From: Candidatus Schekmanbacteria bacterium RIFCSPLOWO2_02_FULL_38_14
Lineage (GTDB): Bacteria; Schekmanbacteria; GWA2-38-11
Assembly: GCA_001790855.1 (NCBI GenBank)
Contig: MGDH01000022.1
Span: forward strand, 71,116-121,650
DNA length: 50,535 bases
Reading direction: 5' to 3'
The position numbers and the translations under genes are program-made. Shown piece after piece: positions 49,642 through 50,535 of this stretch. Under the pieces are notes generated by a model, which was not told where the DNA came from, made no database searches, and saw nothing but the letters and a program-made list of their open reading frames with translations. Within the stretch, counting starts at the first letter, position 1; each line of letters opens with the position of its first letter.

Positions 49642-50535
49642 TTACGGGTTCTGATATTTCCCTTCAATCTCTTTGTCTTTATTTCCTTTGAAAAATATAT
49701 TTTGAACATTAATTGTTGCGGTTGAATCCGGTTCAATATCTATCCCGTCATCGCCGTTGGAGATAATTTTTAATTTTCCTCCGGTTAATCCAATTGATGC
49801 GGTTGAATTCCCGGCTATAAATATTCCGTCATATATATTTCCTCTTATAAAATTTTTATTTATATCAGCAGAAGAATTATTCTGCACAACGATTCCTGAC
49901 AAAGCATTTTCACTAATGGTATTCCCTGAAATATTCTCTGAAGCTGAATCAGTAGATATAAGAATGCCAACCCTTGCATTGTTACTTATTTCATTATTCA
50001 TTATATTGCCTGAAGAACTGTAACTTATCTGAATCCCATCTTCACCGTTTTCAGTAACAGTATTTCCTGAGATGCTTTCTGTTGTTGCGTCAGAATATAA
50101 AGCAATGCCTTCGAAAGCATTTCCTTCTATGGTATTATTGTTAATATTTTTTACTGAGGAACTATAATATACTCGAATCCCGTCTAACTGGTTTTTGACA
50201 ACGGTATTTTCTGAAATATCATCTGCAATTGAATTAGCAGCTACAGTAATACCCTCAATCATATTTTCACTTACAAAATTATTCCTTATGCTATTGGCTA
50301 AAGAACTGCCATAAATTTGAATTCCGTCTATCCCATTTTTGGTAATAATATTTCCTGAAATATCTTCTGCAGTAGAATTCTCAGCTATAAAAATCCCATA
50401 ATTTTCATTTTTGTTTATGATATTATTTTTTATGGTATCAACAGATGAGTTTTCAAAAAAGAATATCCCGCTTGACTTGTTATTTTTAACAATATTGTTC
50501 TCAATCTTATTACTAAAAGAGTTTATTCCTATACT
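49642..50535 (-). CDS. Right-handed parallel beta-helix repeat protein, N-terminus beyond window
   Basis: The frame is open from the stop at 49642 to the window edge, so at least 297 C-terminal residues are present; the ATG at 50262 is internal. The sequence is made of repeats of about 22-24 residues rich in N, S, G and I, such as NTVTENGEDGIQISYSSSGN and NTISENALSGIVVQNNSSA, typical of parallel beta-helix (NosD/pectate-lyase-like) proteins. The chain ends in a short polar tail (GNKDKEIEGKYQNP). Such proteins are usually exported and bind or cut polysaccharide; no catalytic site can be named from this part. Confidence 0.85.
   Translation of the reverse strand, partial: SIGINSFSNKIENNIVKNNKSSGIFFFENSSVDTIKNNIINKNENYGIFIAENSTAEDISGNIITKNGIDGIQIYGSSLANSIRNNFVSENMIEGITVAANSIADDISENTVVKNQLDGIRVYYSSSVKNINNNTIEGNAFEGIALYSDATTESISGNTVTENGEDGIQISYSSSGNIMNNEISNNARVGILISTDSASENISGNTISENALSGIVVQNNSSADINKNFIRGNIYDGIFIAGNSTASIGLTGGKLKIISNGDDGIDIEPDSTATINVQNIFFKGNKDKEIEGKYQNP

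Overview
The window is AT-rich, gene-dense bacterial DNA from a diderm (Gram-negative-type) organism. Evidence for an outer membrane is an Mla-type phospholipid transport set (MlaD, MlaE, MlaF), a FadL-like porin, many lipoproteins, an MltD-like transglycosylase and a CsgG-domain lipoprotein. A split, archaeal-style glutamate synthase with an HdrB/HdrC-like partner, a class II aldolase of the long form, a good sigma-54 site and abundant dispersed intergenic repeats suggest an uncultivated, probably anaerobic lineage (Deltaproteobacteria-, Nitrospirota- or Schekmanbacteria-like). The sequence alone does not fix the phylum. TTG and GTG starts are frequent.

Layout. 1-4276 (minus): response regulator, mlaE, a DnaD-like protein, a DnaC/DnaI-like helicase loader, mlaF and mlaD. 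4393-10728 (plus): rhomboid protease, a TMTC-like membrane protein with TPRs, an HtrA protease, a small lipoprotein and a class II aldolase. 10729-16146: a sigma-54 site, then an HdrB-HdrC fusion and the three parts of a split glutamate synthase (amidotransferase, ferredoxin-FMN, GXGXG). 16197-23615: a release-factor-like rescue protein, rsmB, tRNA-Lys, tRNA-Glu, a SRPBCC-like protein, a TrmN6-like methyltransferase, a TlpA-like thioredoxin and a fused M16 peptidase. 23616-26167 is an accessory island: REPIN-like repeats, a restriction-modification remnant, a winged-helix/nucleotidyltransferase pair with its own promoter and palindromic operator, moaC and an orphan HicB. 26168-35072: MltD-like transglycosylase, an HlyD/ABC-2 exporter operon and PBP1A. 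35254-43416: yajQ, thpR, ribD, nadB and smc. 43459-50535 (minus): a CsgG-domain lipoprotein, a propeller protein, a REP-associated tyrosine transposase (RAYT), a FadL-like porin and an open-ended beta-helix protein.

The most striking structure is a compact RAYT element at 47578-48106. It is bounded by perfect 11-bp inverted repeats (CGATAGGCGGG) with one hairpin inside each end. Transposase-free relatives of the same hairpins, with a conserved TTCT tetraloop and ATAG/CTAT edges, lie at 13618-13669, 32625-32676 and 43421-43464. A second family with GTAG/CTAC edges lies at 2283, 15273, 23791-23949 and 49555. Other dispersed repeats have entered coding sequence in frame (rsmB, the propeller gene, the HlyD C-terminus).

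The main metabolic hypothesis is that the HdrBC fusion feeds electrons to the split glutamate synthase, since no GltD (NADPH) subunit is encoded beside it and the operon has a sigma-54 promoter suited to nitrogen control.
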